A stretch of 47,910 nucleotides of DNA from Roseospira goensis (lineage in GTDB: Bacteria > Pseudomonadota > Alphaproteobacteria > Rhodospirillales > Rhodospirillaceae), in assembly GCF_014197795.1 (NCBI RefSeq), contig NZ_JACIGI010000027.1:1-47910 (forward strand), written 5' to 3'. The notes under the pieces were generated by a model. The model had not been told where the DNA came from, made no database searches, and saw only the letters and a program-made list of their open reading frames with translations. Shown in pieces: positions 46,746 to 47,910 of this stretch (its first letter is position 1; the number at the start of each line of letters is the position of its first letter). The position numbers were made by a program, and so were the translations under genes.

Positions 46746-47099
46746 ATGGCTGGCATGATTCGTAAGCACGGAGACGACACGGCGGTGGTGCACCTGTGCG
46801 GTGCGCTGACCCATGCCGTGTTCGACAGGTTCGCCGCCCTCCTCGACCACCTGGATCGCTCCGACGCACGCTGTTTCGTGGTCGACATGAGCGAGGTCGA
46901 CTTCATCGACTCCAGTGGCATCGGCATGCTGCTGATGGCCCAGGAACTGGCCGAACACCGGGAGTGTGCCTATCGTCTGCGGGGCGTGACCCCGGTGGCG
47001 CGGGCCATCCTGGAGCAGGCGCGGGTGAACGAGCTGTTCGTCCTCGAACCGGCGCCCGGAGGGGCCACGCCGGGCGGATCCGACTCGGCCGCCGCCTGA
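46746..47099 (+). CDS. STAS domain protein (anti-sigma factor antagonist type)
   Basis: 117 residues, nearly all a single STAS domain: AVVHLCGALTHAVFDRFAALLDHL, CFVVDMSEVDFIDSSGIGMLLMAQELAEHR and YRLRGVTPVARAILEQARVNELF. Ser57 in DSSGIG is the expected phosphorylation site, by analogy with SpoIIAA. Such proteins act in partner-switching with a HATPase-type kinase, but no kinase, phosphatase or sigma factor is adjacent in the window. Ribosome site weak (GGGGGACTGTGGC). Confidence 0.88.
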   Translation: MAGMIRKHGDDTAVVHLCGALTHAVFDRFAALLDHLDRSDARCFVVDMSEVDFIDSSGIGMLLMAQELAEHRECAYRLRGVTPVARAILEQARVNELFVLEPAPGGATPGGSDSAAA

Positions 47100-47123
47100 C
47101 CCGCGCGGCAGCGGTCAGCGGGC

Positions 47124-47141
47124 CCGGCCACGCGTGGCCGG
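47124..47141. terminator. Perfect palindrome after the STAS gene
   Basis: CCGGCCACGCGTGGCCGG is an 18-base perfect palindrome 25 bases after the STAS stop. As RNA it forms a 7-bp stem with a CGCG loop. No T tract follows, so it may be a terminator, an mRNA-stabilising hairpin or a protein site. Confidence 0.4.
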
Positions 47142-47362
47142 CTGATGCCGAAACGCCACACTCCATTGAACCATGGCCTCCGCCGTTTGGACTTCATGGA
47201 CGGTGGTCGCCATCATATCGTAACAGAACGGTCTTCATCTGCGGCGCACCCGGCGGGGCGCCCCATCACCCGGATCGTTGGAACCATGGCGCTGCTCCCG
47301 GAGCCGGACGCACCCCGCCTGCACCGCCTATCGTACACCCATGCTGGGGGGACAAGAGCGCC

Positions 47363-47821
47363 ATGGATGCTTACGGGGACACCATGAGCCAGCGCGACAC
47401 GGAGGCCACCGCGCCCGACAGCCGTCCGACGGCCGCCGTCGATGCGGCACAGGCGGCGGTCGCGGCCGAGCGAAGGGCCGTGCGGGCACGGCTGAACGGG
47501 ATGCCGTGCCTGGTCACCATCGCACCCGAGAACACGCTCACCGGCACCCTGGCCGTGCCGCCGTTCGCCGGCGAACGCGCACCGCTGCCGGCCAAGGGCC
47601 AGCGGGCCACCCTGGAGTTGGTGGACGAGACCGGCGAGTCGCCGGTCGCGGCCCCGCAGGCCGAGGTCGACGGCGCCGCGGCGGTGGAGCCCATCGAACT
47701 GACCGTCTCGGCGGCCAACCGACGGTCCGGCCGGTTCGCGGCGCGCTTCCTTGCCCTGACGGAGGAGCAGTCCCGCCTCCTGGCCCGCCTGCTGTCGGGA
47801 CCCGTCCCGCAAGCCGGCTAG
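47363..47821 (+). CDS. Hypothetical protein, cryptic PilZ-like
   Basis: 152 residues from ATG 47363; ATG 47384 (145 residues, GGGGA nearby) is an equal alternative. Residues 40-145 have the rhythm of a PilZ barrel: RRAVRARLNGMPCLVTIAPENTLTGTLAVPPF, PAKGQRATLELV, and an end SGRFAARFLALTEEQSRLLARLL like the final strand and helix of many PilZ proteins. The DxSxxG motif is absent, so c-di-GMP binding is not expected. Gene lies 263 bases after the STAS gene, with no recognised function. Confidence 0.6.
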   Translation: MDAYGDTMSQRDTEATAPDSRPTAAVDAAQAAVAAERRAVRARLNGMPCLVTIAPENTLTGTLAVPPFAGERAPLPAKGQRATLELVDETGESPVAAPQAEVDGAAAVEPIELTVSAANRRSGRFAARFLALTEEQSRLLARLLSGPVPQAG

Positions 47822-47910
47822 CAGGCTGCGGAAAAAGCGGTGTGGTTTCCCCCTTTCCCCATCGACAGCGGCGAAAATCGGTGCTGTCGGTGAGGTTAGG
47901 ACCGCCGTTT
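47821..47910. mobile_element. Possible insertion sequence end at the window edge
   Basis: Immediately after the stop codon of the last gene the sequence reads GCAGGCTGCGGAAAAAGC, which resembles terminal repeats I remember from IS1182-like and related elements, and the composition changes abruptly to more A+T. A 9-bp inverted repeat (47861-47869 with 47883-47891) lies just inside. The rest of the element, if any, is outside the window. Confidence 0.3.

Overview
The window reads as a chromosomal segment of a high-GC alphaproteobacterium. I favour a Rhodospirillales-type organism because glyQ, glyS and ppdK are adjacent, the promoters are of the TTGAC-N17-TAGCTT type, and there is a full Caulobacter-style Tad/Cpa pilus locus. 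This assignment is inference, since there is no rRNA or other marker gene. Almost every kilobase is coding, and codon bias produces many long shadow frames on the opposite strands that I have left out.

Layout. 1-77: tail of a transposase-like gene. 176-2065: PAS sensor kinase. 2096-8072: glyQ-glyS-ppdK with a promoter and a terminator. 8140-9420: M20-family amidohydrolase. 9451-26955: Tad (Flp) pilus locus, nearly all on the minus strand: flp, prepilin peptidase cpaA, cpaB, secretin cpaC, cpaD, cpaE, ATPase cpaF, tadB, tadC, tadE, tadF, two tandem tadG paralogues, then a Crp-type regulator and the lipoprotein tadD, with one plus-strand PilZ gene between. 27495-31260: a second pilin gene heading a run of a GT-C-like membrane protein, a family 2 glycosyltransferase and a methyltransferase. 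31369-34920: HerA-like ATPase, ribbon-helix-helix protein and ParA ATPase. 35101-37003: two membrane proteins (DUF3754-like, DUF6524-like). 37124-41529: TAXI-type binding protein, SppA peptidase, AhpD-like protein, VOC protein. 41632-47821: a small hypothetical gene, dprA, topA, a STAS protein and a cryptic PilZ-like protein. A possible insertion sequence end follows at the right edge.

Most interesting result. The Crp-type regulator in the pilus locus keeps the cyclic-nucleotide signature and an RETV recognition helix. Four 16-bp TGTGA-N6-TCACA-like palindromes lie upstream of flp, tadE, the downstream tadG, and parA. In three of the four the distance from palindrome centre to a -10-like hexamer is identical and equals the geometry of a class II CRP-activated promoter; the fourth is off by one base. 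This suggests one cAMP-type regulon covering pilin, pseudopilins, TadG and the ParA/RHH module. A PilZ gene beside the regulator hints at c-di-GMP input too. A second candidate system is the pilin-headed glycosyltransferase/methyltransferase run, which could modify a pilin.
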